Shown here: positions 25,440 through 37,265 of the stretch, in pieces
Position numbering within the stretch: the stretch's first letter is position 1
How the letters are laid out: each line of letters opens with the position of its first letter
Assembly (NCBI GenBank): GCA_947650365.1
Contig: OX393551.1
Location: forward strand, 6,783,501-6,847,500
DNA: 64,000 nucleotides
From: Chamaelirium japonicum
Lineage: Eukaryota > Streptophyta > Magnoliopsida > Liliales > Melanthiaceae
Reading direction: 5' to 3'
Notes under the pieces: generated by a model
What the model saw: only the letters and a program-made list of their open reading frames with translations
What the model was told of the DNA's origin: nothing
Database searches by the model: none
Made by a program: the position numbers and the translations under genes

Positions 25440-25962
25440 TAAAACTGGGAGATACCATGAACTAGTTTTGTGCAAAATCAGTTTTAGTTTATCGAGAACC
25501 AACTCTAGAATTATCAACATTTGAGCATTTGGTAATAAAATTAGTTTTGAGCCTAAAACAAGTTTTGCAGTTATTTCATCTATTTTTAAATATTCTATTT
25601 GTAAAACATTATCTATATAACATACTCTATCCATCACATTCTTTTTCTATATATATCATTTTCTCTCTTTATATCATTTTATCTCTACAATAATTTTTCA
25701 TTCTAAAACATTGTGTAATACTCTCTTTGCCGACATTCTCTCTATATAATATTTCTCTTTAGTGCACTTTCTCTCTATAATATTTTCTATTTACAATATT
25801 TTTTCTTTATAATATTTTCTTTTTATGATATTTTTTCTTCTCTCTCAATGTCAATTCTCTCTACAACATTTTATTTCCCTAAATGCTCTCTCCAATGTTC
25901 TCTTTACGATATTTTCTCTTTCTACAATATCTTCTCCTCAACATTATCTCTATGATACTGCC
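25440..25962. mobile_element. Truncated copy of the PIF-like minisatellite element
   Basis: GAACTAGTTTTGTGCAAAA, ATTATCAACATTTGAGCATT and GTTTTGCAGTTATTT occur in the same order as at 38095-38215, followed by the same TCTCTCTATAATATTTT-type array (25610-25950). The outer terminal repeat is gone. It abuts the transposase relic at 25963. Confidence 0.75.
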
Positions 25963-26530
25963 GAGCATGCTTGGGAATCCTCAAGCTTCCGCCTTCGATA
26001 GTAGTCGTGCGACGTCATTGCTGTTTGACTTACGCAGGTACTCCTCTGAGAATATCGCGATGTCCGCTTGGACAAAGTGTTCGAGGCTCTCAATTGCAAT
26101 AGTCTTTGCGAAAAGAAGCTAGTCGTCTAGAGTGTGCCGGAGATTCGTAGCAAGTATCCTTATTGCCGCAGTTACCTTCTGGAGCGACGAGAGTCCAGAG
26201 ATTCCGGTTGTCTTTCTTCTTTTAAAGTAATCGTCATACTTCTCCACTGCATCTTAAATTCGAAGAAAGAGCGGGCAACGCATCTGAAATCTACGATGGA
26301 AGTTGTTGGGAGGGTAAACCCAGTTCTTAGCAAAGTAGTAATCGAACAGCCGGTTGTGCCCTTCAATTCGGTTACGGAAGATGGTTCTGCGACCTACAAC
26401 CGAGCCCCTCATTCTTGAAGTTTGAGCCCTCTCCTTCCTCTTGGTGTTGCTTCCATATATCCCAAGTTGCAAGCATCTCCTCCTGGCCCGCATCGTTGCC
26501 GAGGATCTCCTCTGTGTGATTGCGCGATGT
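25963..26530 (-). pseudogene. PIF/Harbinger transposase relic (N-terminal part)
   Basis: Minus-strand frames give RTIFRNRIEGHNRLFDYYFA, PPNNFHRRFQMRCPLFLRI, then AVEKYDDYFKRRKTTGISGL, SSLQKVTAAIRILA and NDVARLLSKAEA.GFPSMLGS in the order of plant PIF/Harbinger nuclease-type transposases (HARBI1/ALP1 relatives, Plant_tran family). At least three stops interrupt it and it ends at the SMLGS motif, just before the first catalytic Asp region, so the nuclease core is missing. It joins directly to the element end at 25440-25962, as expected of an internally deleted copy. Confidence 0.82.
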
Positions 26531-26639
26531 CATAATGACACTAGAAGTTGAGGGATATAAGTGTGAGGTGCTTGAGAGGGTGTGAAGAAATGGTCATTCC
26601 AATGTTAAAAGGCTTAGGTATTTATTAGAGAAACAATTG

Positions 26640-26925
26640 GTGTATAGGAGTCGTTGATGAAGAGTTGTGTTCATCGGAATGTGTGTCCAACGGATAGAAA
26701 AGAGTCGTGCCACATCGGAATGTGTGTCCAAGGAACAGAAAAGGAGTCGTTGATGAAAAGATGTGCCGTATCGGAATGCATGTCCAATGGACAAAAAAAA
26801 GAGTTGATGAAGAGGCGTGCCGCATCAGAATACGTGTCCAACAGTCAGAAAAAATCATTGATGAAGAGGCATGCTGTATCGGAATACATGTCCAACAGAT
26901 AAAAAAGAGTCGACAAAAAAATTAG
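26640..26925. repeat. Minisatellite, about 55-60 bp by five
   Basis: Units share GTTGATGAAGAG, GTGCC..ATCGGAATG and GTGTCCAA. It lies upstream (minus sense) of the transposase relic and may be part of the same element. Confidence 0.82.
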
Positions 26926-27562
26926 CCGTTATGTGAAATAACGTGCCACCTTAGAATATGTGTCAAAGAAAATAAATTACCCGATTTTATAAAATATTTT
27001 TTTTTTAGTAATCATGATTTTTTTTCAAAATTTATACTATTATTTAAAAAAATTATTATTTTTCATATTTTATAGTATTTTTTAATTAAATAGTTCTTAT
27101 ATGTTTGTATCATGAATATGGTGAACAGTTGGGAGTTATTTTTTAAATTCGGTGGTAGAGGAGGAGAATCTCTAACCCATTGGAGTAGCCCAAAAAACTC
27201 ATGCCTCAAATGCCTATGTGGATGTCCTTGGTCTTCTTGTTATACATTGGAGAATGAGTAATCCGCTGGAGCTGGTTTTATCACACCGAATTGATATTTT
27301 TTGCTACAATGTTTTTTTACTGTAGCAATCACTACATGCACATTGTCAACCAACAATGGGTTCTTTTTGGAGACGGATGGTTACTCTTGCTGGAGGGGTA
27401 GTTTTGTCATTTAAGGATGTAAAAGAAAGCTGGGGGATTGGACTTGCTGTAGCATGTGCTGTTTGGGGGACTTAGTGCAATATTGGAACATCATATATCC
27501 TTTAGCTAATATAGCATCTACTAATAGGACTTGAGGCGAAGTCTTAAAAAAAATATATATAT
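26926..27562. other. Spacer, possibly decayed MITE
   Basis: No gene. GCTACAATGTTTTTTTACTGTA and TTACTCTTGCTGGAGGGG (27300-27400) resemble 44430-44480, suggesting a shared non-coding repeat. Confidence 0.4.
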
Positions 27563-28181
27563 ATTGGACAAGAGTAGAGATTCCATAAGGTGTCTCGTAG
27601 GTGACGGGACTGATGAATTTACAGGCGTCAGTTAGGTCATAGCCCGGGGCTTAGTAGTGCACTTGTAGAAACCACCCCGGAACCCAGCAGCTTTTAGTCT
27701 CTATAAATAGCAGAGCCGACATCAGATCGAGAAGGGAATTCCCATTTCAATGTTACTCTTCCGATTTTAGAGTTACAGAACTCAGATGAAGAACATACAT
27801 GTTTTATCACTTATTCATCAAGAACGCATCATTTCTTACCTGATTGTGTGTACAAGTTACCCTCGGCCTACTGAGATAACTATGCATTCCCGAGATAGTG
27901 AATTAAGGTTGTGCCTTACCACACAGAGACATAGGTATTGGCCGAACTTCGATACCACTTCCTTGTCTATCTTCTACTCCACCCTCCAATATCTATTCTA
28001 CGCTCAGGTCAACAAATCAAAGTCAAATCGATTGATTGTTGGGTAAAGTCTTCGAACGGAAGAAGATCATCCCCCGTAGTGATCACTGTCGGCATCTTGA
28101 CAGCCAATTGCTGGAGTAGAGTGGAATTGTTATGGTGGCCAGTTCTTGCAAGGTTTTATCAAGTGAAAAGCGATCTCAGCA
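27563..28181 (+). repeat. copia-type LTR remnant with TATA box
   Basis: Promoter-like CTCTATAAATAGCAGAG (27705) and a right end AGCA are followed within a few bases by an initiator tRNA-Met primer site at 28184. The left boundary is a guess (a TG near 27563 or 27591), and no body or second LTR is found. Confidence 0.5.
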
Positions 28182-28183
28182 AG

Positions 28184-28195
28184 TGATATCAGAGC
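28184..28195 (+). other. Primer-binding site, one mismatch
   Basis: TGATATCAGAGC differs from TGGTATCAGAGC by one base. Confidence 0.65.
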
Positions 28196-29909
28196 ACTGC
28201 ATGGTTTGACGGTGATGAAACATGAAAACTTCTTTGCTATCCCCAGGTAAATATACATCTCATGATTGAAGCTCTATTTATACTTTCCACTGACAACGGC
28301 AAATTTATCTGCCATCCTTAATAAACAGTTCAACATGTCTAAAGGACAACCAAAATTTTCATTTTACACATGGTCCCTGTGAATAGTTTCCTTTAGCGTG
28401 GTATCCGACTAGCTGTCATTTTAGCGTCAATGTTAGGATTGACACCTTTAACCTGTAACAAACACCTATGCAAACATCAGAAATACTCTCTAACAGTTTA
28501 TGCATATAGGAAGCACCAGGGCTAATTTTGATCTAACTAACAGATCCAATTTATCTCGATCTAACTAACCGATGTAAAAAACCCCCAAAATACCTTTAGA
28601 TGATTTTTAAGTATAGAAACCACCGGTTGATCCTGATCTTGCTTTCTTTTTTTAGATTAACAATAATTTTTTAAAAAATAATTAATAATTGAATTTATCT
28701 CCTTTAGAAACTGCTATTTTTGATCTAAAATAAAGGAATTGTTTACCCAGAGAAGATCTAGGATTTTTTTAAAGGTATAATTTTTGTATTTGCTAAATAA
28801 AAATTAATCAAAGGTGGTAATAACATGTTATGGATAAACTTTATTCATATTTTGGTTGAATTCTATTTATTCACACTATATACCAAAAAATTCATCAGAT
28901 AAATTGTACGTTAATTCGTGCGACGAGTAACTTTTCATACGTTAAGAGAAACTTTTTATACATCTACGGTAAATTTTATATTTTGTATTGGTATATGGAC
29001 TTTAGTTAGTTTAAAATAACGGGTGCATAATTAATAAAGTATATTGAATTGAATAATATGTTTGTTGGGGATCCAAATATTAAAAAGAAAAAACTAATTA
29101 GGCTTCGTAATTATAGAGTTAACTTTTTAGGGCTGGAGAGTAAAACAAGTGTATCTGCTGACTGAAAAATGGAATAAAGTTGATTATTGCATTATATGGT
29201 GATCAGTAACTCAAAATGCATGAAAACATAATCATAAAATATTTTTTTTTAAATTGTTATAAATAGAGCTTTAAAAATGATAGAGCAACTCTTGTTTTTT
29301 GTAGTAACTTTTATAAAAACGCTATGTTTATTCATGTAATATTTGGTAATTTATATTAGTACGGAGTAAAAATTCAAGATTTGAAAAAAAATACTGAATA
29401 GAGAGGAGCCGATCCCCAATTCTTCTACCTACTTGACCAAAAGGTTGCTATGTAGGACCATATTAGAGCATCACGAAGGAAAGACGCATATGCATTTGTA
29501 CTATGTATAGCCAAAGGATAACCACATCAACATATGCATAAGATCGAAAGAAAAAAAAAAGCCATCTCTATCATGCCATGCATTTGGTGCTTTTACAACA
29601 AAGCCCCCGGATAGACGGGTTGTATGGCTCCGTCTAATCTCCAAGATTTCCAAAAAAAATAGTCTATCGTATGCACAAGACTGAAAATGGAGAGCAAAAA
29701 CGATAGATGGGTTATCTGGCTCCGTCCGATCTCCAAGATAATCTCTCTATCTATTGTCGTCACGTGTCCCCCCACCCCTCTAGGTGTCATTGGGTCTTGG
29801 AAATATATTTATCTTTGCAGATTTTTTTACATAACATAGATGTGGACCACACTGATGGATAGTCTACTAAAGAACAAAATTTGTGACATTCTATCTAATA
29901 TTTGGGTGG
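28196..29909. other. Gene-free AT-rich spacer
   Basis: No supported gene. GATAGACGGGTTGTATGGCT (29610) recurs as GATAGATGGGTTATCTGGCT (29702), a 92-bp-spaced direct repeat. Confidence 0.4.
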
Positions 29910-29917
29910 GACCCAAT

Positions 29918-30183
29918 TAGGGGTCTGAAAAAAAACCATCGGTCCGAATCCAGCCCAAACAAACCAAGGGCCGGACTTAGGCCGTCACCTTGAGCCTGTA
30001 GCCCGACCCAACCCAGCCCGAAAACCCTGCCCTATCCAAATACAATATACTTGTTACACATATATTGATTACATATAATGTACAATGAAAAAAAATAGTA
30101 CAGAGGTTAATGTGTTATCTATACTTTTAGAGGTCAAGCTTTCAAAGCTCCACATGCCGCACCCGGCCTGTTTTACACCCCTA
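29918..30183. mobile_element. Small hAT-type MITE
   Basis: Termini TAGGGGTCTGAAAA and TTTTACACCCCTA are inverted; flanks GACCCAAT (29910-29917) and GACCCAAC (30184-30191) match at 7 of 8. 266 bp. Confidence 0.8.
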
Positions 30184-30191
30184 GACCCAAC

Positions 30192-30480
30192 AGACGGTGA
30201 AGATCGATAGCTCTTGTGTTTTTAATGGGGTTCCGTTGTTGGGATATTTGTACCCAGATGGAAGCTCATGGGATTTGATAATCTGCCGGTGTCGGATGGG
30301 GGCAGGTGCTTTCACGATGGGATACACATATGCCACCTTAATCGCCCATTCTACCCCTAATCTAACATTACTACTGGAACAAGCATTAAGGTTCCGTTTG
30401 GTTCGAAGTATCATGTGAACTATTCTGGATACGAGTATTCACCTTATCTCTTATTTTGCAGTATTAAGTTGCCTCAATAA
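30192..30480. other. Short spacer
   Basis: No gene; open frames on both strands are unconserved in appearance. Confidence 0.35.
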
Positions 30481-30484
30481 TAGG

Positions 30485-30985
30485 TAAGGGTAAACTCGGG
30501 TCGGGTTGGTTAGGGTTTGAGCTAACCCGGAACCGAACCGAACTATTTCGGTTCTATGATATCGAAACCCAACCCAACCCAACCCACACTAAGGTTGTGT
30601 TGGTTCGGGTCTGTTCTTGGATTGGTAGTTGATCTAAAAAAATAATAGACATTAGCAAGCCAGAGATCTATGTTGGACTTTAGGCTTTAGCCACCTATTG
30701 AGTTCTCTTGATAGTTGGTTCAATGTTAGGCAAACAAGTAATGTTTACTAGGGTGCTAGTATGACGTAGCCCAAAAGTCCAACCTGAGACATATATATGT
30801 GGCGTAATATATACGAGTTCAGTTCTCGGGTTGGGTCGGGTCTACCTGGCTCCGATCCGAAACTGACCCATCTTTAGTCGGGTCCACAAAACTACCCAAC
30901 CAGTCAAAATACCCAAACCAACCTGACCCATTTAGATCGGGTTGGATCGGTTCTCGGTTTTACCAGACCCAAGTTGCACCCCCTA
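30485..30985. mobile_element. hAT-like MITE, no clean TSD
   Basis: TAAGGGTAAACTCGGGTCGG and ACCCAAGTTGCACCCCCTA are inverted ends of the same type as 17078-17584, with GGGTTGG/CCAACCC interior. The flanking 8-mers do not match, so it is old or its ends are misplaced. Confidence 0.55.
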
Positions 30986-31131
30986 GTTATGAGGAATCGA
31001 GAGACACCAAATCCCCTCACTACGTCGGATACTGCAAAACAAATAACATAAGTCATACACAGTATTCTGATTACTTACCTCAAACCAATTTACTGTGCTG
31101 AACCAAACGAAGCCTAAGTTGGACTGAGATT

Positions 31132-31275
31132 GCTAATCAAGCTGCCATCACGGAATTTTTTTATATAATTTCTTATTTGAAAAAAACAAAGATACATAGA
31201 ATCAAGCTGCCATCAAGGAATTTTTTTTTATATATTTTATTTTTTTGAATAAAACAAAGATAGATAGATAGATAG
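31132..31275. repeat. Tandem duplication next to a (GATA)n run
   Basis: AATCAAGCTGCCATCACGGAATTTTT-type unit of about 66 bp occurs at 31135 and 31201, followed by (GATA)4. It lies in the probable 3' UTR of the DUF3339 gene. Confidence 0.8.
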
Positions 31276-31356
31276 ACAGGTGAAAGGTCGAGTGAGAGAG
31301 CATTGAGAAGCCGTAACCGTAGCTAGATCCTGAGAGTAGGGGATCGGGGTGATCGA

Positions 31357-31566
31357 TCAGCTGGTGTAGATGTGGATGCGGAGGGCGACGATGAGGATGG
31401 AGAAAATGGCGAAGAAGATGAGAGTGTGGAGGGCGACGGCCTTCCCGTTGGTCCGCATGCTCCCGAAATCCACTTGCCGGTGGGTCCCCGGCAGTTCCAC
31501 CAGCAACCCCGGCGAGAGCAGCACGAACAGTACCACCCCCACCACCACTGGCGCCCAGTCCACCAT
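31357..31566 (-). CDS. DUF3339 small membrane protein
   Basis: 69 aa on the minus strand, ATG 31566 to TGA 31357. It starts MVDWAPVVVGVVLFVLLSPG and contains LVELPG.HR.VDFG..RTNG and KAVALHTLIFF, the hallmark of the plant DUF3339 family of about 70-aa proteins. Two hydrophobic segments lie at about 5-24 and 44-64, separated by a conserved charged loop; the short tail is HIYTS. Length equals the family norm and no intron is needed. Family members are predicted small membrane proteins without established biochemical function. The upstream side carries (GA)n at 31670-31685, probably within the 5' leader. Overlapping frames on either strand are shadows. Confidence 0.93.
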   Translation of the reverse strand: MVDWAPVVVGVVLFVLLSPGLLVELPGTHRQVDFGSMRTNGKAVALHTLIFFAIFSILIVALRIHIYTS

Positions 31567-31789
31567 TGCTTACCACCCACGATCCCAAACCCGAAACCAG
31601 AGGAGGAGGAGCTCTTTGTGAGAGGAGAGAGAGAGTGAGAGAAAAGAAAGAGGAAAGTAAAGAAGTGAAGAGAGAGAGAGAGATATTCTCAAACGCAACT
31701 CTCGAAGCATATCTGAATGCAGATTATTTTTAATTTATTTGTATTGGGAATCGATACCACCACGCACTCCTTCATCTTTTTGCTAAATA

Positions 31790-32025
31790 GGGTTATTTTG
31801 ACTTTGCCCCCCAACTTTTGCCTTGAATTAGATTTTACGCCCCACACTTTCAGTAATTAGACTTTACCCCCCAAAACCAACTGTTCCGTCAGCTCACCAT
31901 CGAGGAGAAAGGGTGAGCTGACGGAAAAGAAATAAAGTTTTGCGGGCTGAGCTGACGGAACAGTTAGGTTTGGGGGTAAAGTCTAATTCAAGGTAAAATT
32001 TGGGGGGGCAAACTCAAAATAACCC
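31790..32025. mobile_element. MITE family M1, copy 2
   Basis: GGGTTATTTTGACTTTGCCC at the left against CAAACTCAAAATAACCC at the right. AACTGTTCCGTCAGCTCACC is inverted internally. 236 bp; cleaner than the copy at 15845. No clear target duplication (flanks TGCTAAATA and TTTAACATA agree at 6 of 9). Confidence 0.82.
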
Positions 32026-32739
32026 TTTAACATACACTCTTTTCTTTTTTGGAATTTATATATCATGAATTTATTTATTTATTTTTGATAGAAAATGTTT
32101 ACAGTAAAATATCGTGAAAAGATCAAGGAGGAGCAGAATCAGCTACAGACCATAGCACACCCTTCGCTGTCAGCGCTTATTGCAGCGGCCGACATGACCC
32201 AACACCAACACCAACCAAACCCAGTGAGGGTCGGAAATCAATAGTAGGAAATGGATCAGGTTTCGCAACCGGATCCTCGCGGGGTCGACCACTGCGCCTG
32301 CTGAAAGTTACGAGTCTCCAAGGCTGGAATCCGCCTTGAATCGGACTTGACGGCATTCCTCCAACATCAACCTAGGTGTCGAAGTATTCTTTCTAGGGTT
32401 GCCTCCCTAGATGTCGCACCGCCATGCCCCTTCTTAAGCCGCCAGGAAAGCAGAGTCTGGTGCAATATAGGCAGAAGAAAAATTACACTTTGTTGAAAGG
32501 TGAATGAGAGGAGCAATTCTTTTTTCTAAAAGAACTGATCCGCGGTGTATATTATGTATGAACTCCTTCAGTAGTGTATTATCTAATATTTGCATCTGCC
32601 ATATTCACATTTGCATAATACAATTGAGATCCCAAATATGCTCTGGTATTATTGACTATCTTGTTTATTTCAGAGTTAAATACTAAAAATCGATTAAAGT
32701 TACTGTCTGAAGCATAGCCGATAAAGATGATATCTACTG
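32026..32739. other. Spacer
   Basis: No gene recognised; moderately GC-rich stretch 32100-32470 may be old transposon sequence. Confidence 0.35.
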
Positions 32740-33250
32740 TCTTAGATCATATCTTCTTCCTTTTGTTATCGGGGATCTTTACCTTAGCTAGGTACCCCCA
32801 CACTTTTAGATAATCTAACTTGGGCTTTCTATATTTCCATATCTTGTATGGGCTCAAATCATTGTGTTTGAAAGTAATGTGGTTAAGGATAAAATAGGTC
32901 GTCATTAACATGGAATTAACCATGTTTATTAGGATCATGTTTTTCTTTTTCGCTACACTATTGGATTGGGGAGTGTAAGGAGCTGGGACTTCATGGAGTA
33001 TTCTATAATCTTCACAGTACTCTCTTAGCTTGTTTGAGGTGTACTCCCCTCCTCATTCTGATCTAAGGATCTTAACATTTTCATCTAATTGGTTCTCAAC
33101 CTTAGCTCTATAAATCTTAAATTTACTAAGTACCTCATCCTTAGTATTAATGAGGTATAGGTGGTAATATTTCGAAGCGTCATCTATAAACATTACAAAA
33201 TATCGATTGTCATCTCTTGAGCTTCTTCCAGAATCACCGACATCACACAC
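32740..33250 (-). pseudogene. copia integrase relic
   Basis: Minus-strand frames read YFVMFIDDASKYYHLYLINT, KFKIYRAKVENQLDENVKIL, then RSE and, after a stop, EYTS, and further on LNHITFKHNDLSPYKIWKYR and KVWGYLAKVKIP. These are the central and C-terminal integrase and the following KVWG motif of copia pol. Frame breaks and lack of gag, reverse transcriptase and RNase H show it is a fragment. Confidence 0.82.
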
Positions 33251-33525
33251 CAAAGCTTGGTAGAATTCAATCGGAAGAACTAAGTCCGAAGCATGGAAGG
33301 ATACAGTCAAAAAGACTAAGTCCAAAACGTGCATCTAGAAGTATTGCTCACTAAAGCATGGTAGAGTTCAGCCTGAAAAAGTAAGTTTGAAACACGCATC
33401 CCGAAGCATGGCACATTGAATTATAGTAGAATTCAGTTAAAAAAACTAAGTCCGAAACACGTAGTCTGAAGCATGGCACATCGAAGCATGGTAAGAATTC
33501 AGCCGAAAGATTAACTCTGAAAAGT
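33244..33525. repeat. Minisatellite, about 68 bp by four
   Basis: Units share GAAGCATGG, GTAGAATTCAG, AAAAACTAAGTCCGAAACACG. It follows the integrase relic. Confidence 0.8.
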
Positions 33526-33693
33526 TTACCGCCTCGACCCGTGACTCAACTGACAGCTCTGGTAGCTCGAGCCTACTGGCCCCACAATACCAAAGATTGT
33601 CCAAGCTTGAGCCACATGGCGCTTGGGGAATTTTTTTGCTCTTGGAAATCCTAGCCGATCCACAAAACCCTGGCCCGATTGGTAAGGGATAAT
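33526..33693. other. Spacer between minisatellite and LTR
   Basis: No gene seen. Confidence 0.35.
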
Positions 33694-34242
33694 TGTGGGT
33701 GCAAAAATATACCGGACTGGACCAGACCCATATGGGCCCGCGCAATAGCCCAAGTAGACAAGCCTAGGTTCAGAATTAGTACCACCTTAGCATCGCCACG
33801 TCTTTACTGCCATATCGAGCACATGCCTCAGCTATAAAAGGACCCTTATGGCTTACAGATAGGGGGTTCGTCAGTTGAACAGAGGAAAAGAGGATCATAA
33901 TGCTAGAGCTCTCTTCTTCATTCGAGTTCTCTTCTAGTTGCTCCGTGCAACCCCACTGTACGGAAGCTTCTCTTGGCCTGTCGAGAGAATGCTCACCCAT
34001 TATTTACTCATATTATAGTGAAGATCAGGTGGCACCTCTCGTTCGGAGATGTAGGTCACAAGATCGAACTTTGACAACAACTCTATGTGCCATCTCTCTC
34101 TATATATTATAATAGCTATCTTTCTAAACCATCTAATTCAATTAAGAATTGTGGGGTGAAGTCTCTGATCAAGACAGCACATAAATTTTCCCACACCTTA
34201 TTGTAGCTCGTGTGTCCTGAGCGTGAATTTTTTGTGTTAACA
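33694..34242 (+). mobile_element. Probable solo LTR
   Basis: Starts TGTGGGTGCAAAAATA, like the LTRs of the element at 11672-13789 read on the minus strand, and ends GTGTTAACA. The flanking pentamers ATAAT and TTAAT match at 4 of 5. A TATA box (GCTATAAAAGG) lies at 33833-33843. No partner LTR or primer site follows. Confidence 0.6.
33834..33840 (+). promoter_or_regulatory. TATA box of the probable solo LTR
   Basis: CTATAAAAG about 140 bp into the LTR. Confidence 0.5.
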
Positions 34243-35469
34243 TTAATAAAGATGAATTTGGTTATTGCTTTAATTGGAATACTATTTTGGTGTATGATAA
34301 TTCATATATATAATAAAGGATCATAGGAAACACAGTAGGCCACTAATACACATGGTGGGTTCATGTTTGGGAGACCTAGTGGATCGGTTCTGTGTAGACC
34401 TAGAACTAGTTCATATCTTTGGTGATGCCGGTCGCTTCACCGAGAATAAGCTGTTGGTAAGTAGACAATGTGGTGAAGTCTCTACCACGGAAACGTGGGA
34501 TTTTCGTTCACCTGACCAAGCACGATGATAGTGTTGAACAGGAACCAAGATGGTGCATAGTTCAGTGATTCAGACACTCGTGCATAAACTGTCTCACTAC
34601 TATAGATAATATGTCATTAACCCTTAGGGACAATATACACTGAGCCAACCATTTATGTGGTGCTTTAATAAGCCAACATATGCGGACCTACCATAATCCA
34701 ATATCACGGTACGTTGGGTTATCCGACTGGTACTAGAGTGACATGCAATCCCTACAGGTTATTTGACGTTCAGTGTTAGATGAGTGCGTTTTGATGAGTC
34801 AATATGTCCATACAATTAATCCAGGCCTGGTGGTTGTCAGTATGACTGACGATATTCCGGATGGTAGGCATAGCACGGGAAGATGTGTGGTGTTATAGAT
34901 GACAAGTCATCAAATCATACTCAGATGATTGATCAGAATCTAATGATGCTCCCCATCGCCCGAGTCGAATCATGACACTAATAATAGAGGGGCTAAAGAT
35001 TATCAAAGTATAATAGAGAATAGGGTTACGAGGGAGTAACCTAAGTTTAGGATCACTAGAGTTCAACTCGCGTCGCACTCTGGGTGGCTACGTGTGTCAC
35101 TAAAATAGTTAATCAAGGATCCGGTTGGAGCTAGAGATCCTGAACCATGAAGGTTCCACCATGTCGTTGCGTATAGGAATTGTTCCCCGATCTAGTTGGA
35201 TACGAAGTAGCACGATGAAGCGCAAGCTCGAAGCCTGAGAACCTAATTCACATGTGTTAAGGGGCCATAGGGGTATTTTGGTAAAGACTAAAATATGGCT
35301 TAGAACATATTGAATATGGATCTTAAAATAAACAGAATAATTTCAGGAGCTCATAGGCACTGACGAAACTCGATTTCGACTAACGTACCTCATTCTATCT
35401 CTCTATCAGCAGGATACCGACAAAATAACGTTTTCGTCCAAGGTGTCACAGAGATAAGAGAAACCCTAT
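34243..35469. other. Spacer of unknown origin
   Basis: No conserved frame found on either strand. Base composition is more balanced than the AT-rich neighbours and GGGGCCATAGGGGTATTTTG (35262) looks retroelement-like, but no terminal repeats were found. Confidence 0.35.
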
Positions 35470-35479
35470 TCCATGGCAT

Positions 35480-35790
35480 TATCTCCTTGGAAAAATAGAA
35501 AAAAAAATCAAAAAGATCGGGAAAGAGTCGGAAAACAAACGGTAGAATTTTAAAACATATTTATGTATAGATGTTACAATATGTTTTTTGAGCAATACAT
35601 GATCGGATTAAAACAAAATTAATCGGGATTAAAACGTAAAAATCAGGATTAAATTGTGACTTTTTTATAAAAGTGAGACTTTTTTAAAAAATAAAAAAAG
35701 AGTCGCGTAGTGAATATTTATTGAATAAGTCCTGATTTAATCGAGACTTATTCAAAAAATCGAAGTTATTGAAACAGAGCTACAGGTTAC
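35480..35790. repeat. Dispersed repeat, copy 2
   Basis: Matches 10319-10580 through GATCGGGAAAGAGTCGGAAA, GGTAGAATTT and GAGCAATACATGAT. A related sequence with AATCGGGACTTATT sits at 55545-56250. Confidence 0.6.
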
Positions 35791-35883
35791 CACCGTAGGA
35801 GGGCTTCGGTGGATACCACTATATAAGAATAATAAGCATGACATTTTGTAAACAAGTTTAGGTTAGAGTAAGAGCATTTAGAG

Positions 35884-36236
35884 TCCATTCTTTTGGTGAG
35901 TAAATTAGGTTAGATATTGATTTACTCGAGTAATCTCATTTTATTCCACATTATTTTGTTCAATGTCCTGGGTAAATGGTTTTTTAAGATTCATTTTTTT
36001 TCTATTTTGGTGACACATTAGAGTCCTACAAGAATTGATCGGATATTGATTGCTCATTTCGGGTGAGACATTATTTGCTAAGATCTATTTGATCCATTGA
36101 AAACTTAGATGGTTCGTCAGCTAAAAAGAACATCTGACATTTAATTTTTTGAGACATCACTATCATTGCCCATAAATGTCTCAAGCAAATGAATTTTTCA
36201 TCCTATTTATGTCTCGCCAAAAGAATGGATCCTTAT
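35884..36236. mobile_element. MITE-like inverted repeat
   Basis: GTCCATTCTTTTGGTGAGTA at the left is inverted as GTCTCGCCAAAAGAATGGAT at the right, extended by AAATTAGG/CCTATTTA. About 350 bp, no coding. Confidence 0.65.
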
Positions 36237-37257
36237 ATGCAAATTATTCGCTTGGTTTAGTGTCAATTGAATGTATATAGAATATTCGAAGATATTTGGT
36301 TGCCCTTGATTATGAGAAAGTTGAGAAAATAAAATTTGAAAATTCTAGCTAGACATTTCTCACTCTGTCTATCTATCTGCACCCATGTTTTAATCTTAGC
36401 TTGGCATCCTTATTTTGGTGGCACACGGTTCTTTATTTTCTGTATTGGCACCTCTAATAATTTCAAACTGTCCTCGTTCCTTACCTTCAGCCATCCCAAT
36501 TCCTCAAAACCAGTCCCATACCGTCGTCCACAGTTTCTCTGTTGTTTCCTCCTCTTCCTCCCTCCTCCATCTTCCAGCACTGAAACCCAAATCATTTGTC
36601 CATGGCTGTCCGACGGCGGGGTAGCCACCAACATTATCGTGTCGATGTCTACGGGCAGCTTGTCGACACCAACACGGAAACGTCGATGGCTACCCATGGA
36701 CATGTTTCATGTGTTATGGCTTAGGGTTTTGGTGCGGTAAAGATAGAAAGGAGGTGGGAGGAAGAATGTCCGTGGAAGGAGGAGGGTGTCGGTGGAGACT
36801 GGAAGAGGAGTTGGAAAGAAAGAAACAGATGAGGAGGGGGGATGGGGGAGGCATCGGGACTAGATTGGCTAGAGGTAAGGGATGGGAGCAGTATGGATGT
36901 TAAAAATACTAAAATGTGGTGGGCACATAACTTAAACAGGTGGGTGCATATGGAAGGTGCCCTTCCACGAGCTGTGCATGGAAAGTGAAAAGGGATAGAC
37001 ATGAGAGGATACTTTAGCTCCAGTTTGTTCATGTAACAATTTCCAATTGTTGTCTTTATTGTCCAAAAGGGCACGTGGCACTGTGCTGTTCGTCAGATGA
37101 TTTGAATTCAATACTATATACTTGCTGAGAAGTAAGAACAGAACAGCAAACGAGCAGCTAGAGAACACATTTTCCCACCGGGTGATGGTCGATCTTTGGC
37201 TGTATCCCCGCCGTTGGTGGCGGGCCTCATCTGTTGCTGTGCTAGCATGTGGAGTCT
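36237..37257. other. Gene-free spacer
   Basis: The open frames at 36336-36740 have no recognisable domain and no gene-like base composition; not called. Confidence 0.4.
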
Positions 37258-37265
37258 CCGGTAGG

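Noticed and set aside
36336..36740. 134-aa + strand frame and 97-aa minus frame
   Set aside because: No domain, low-complexity Ser/Pro-rich content, and the two conflict.
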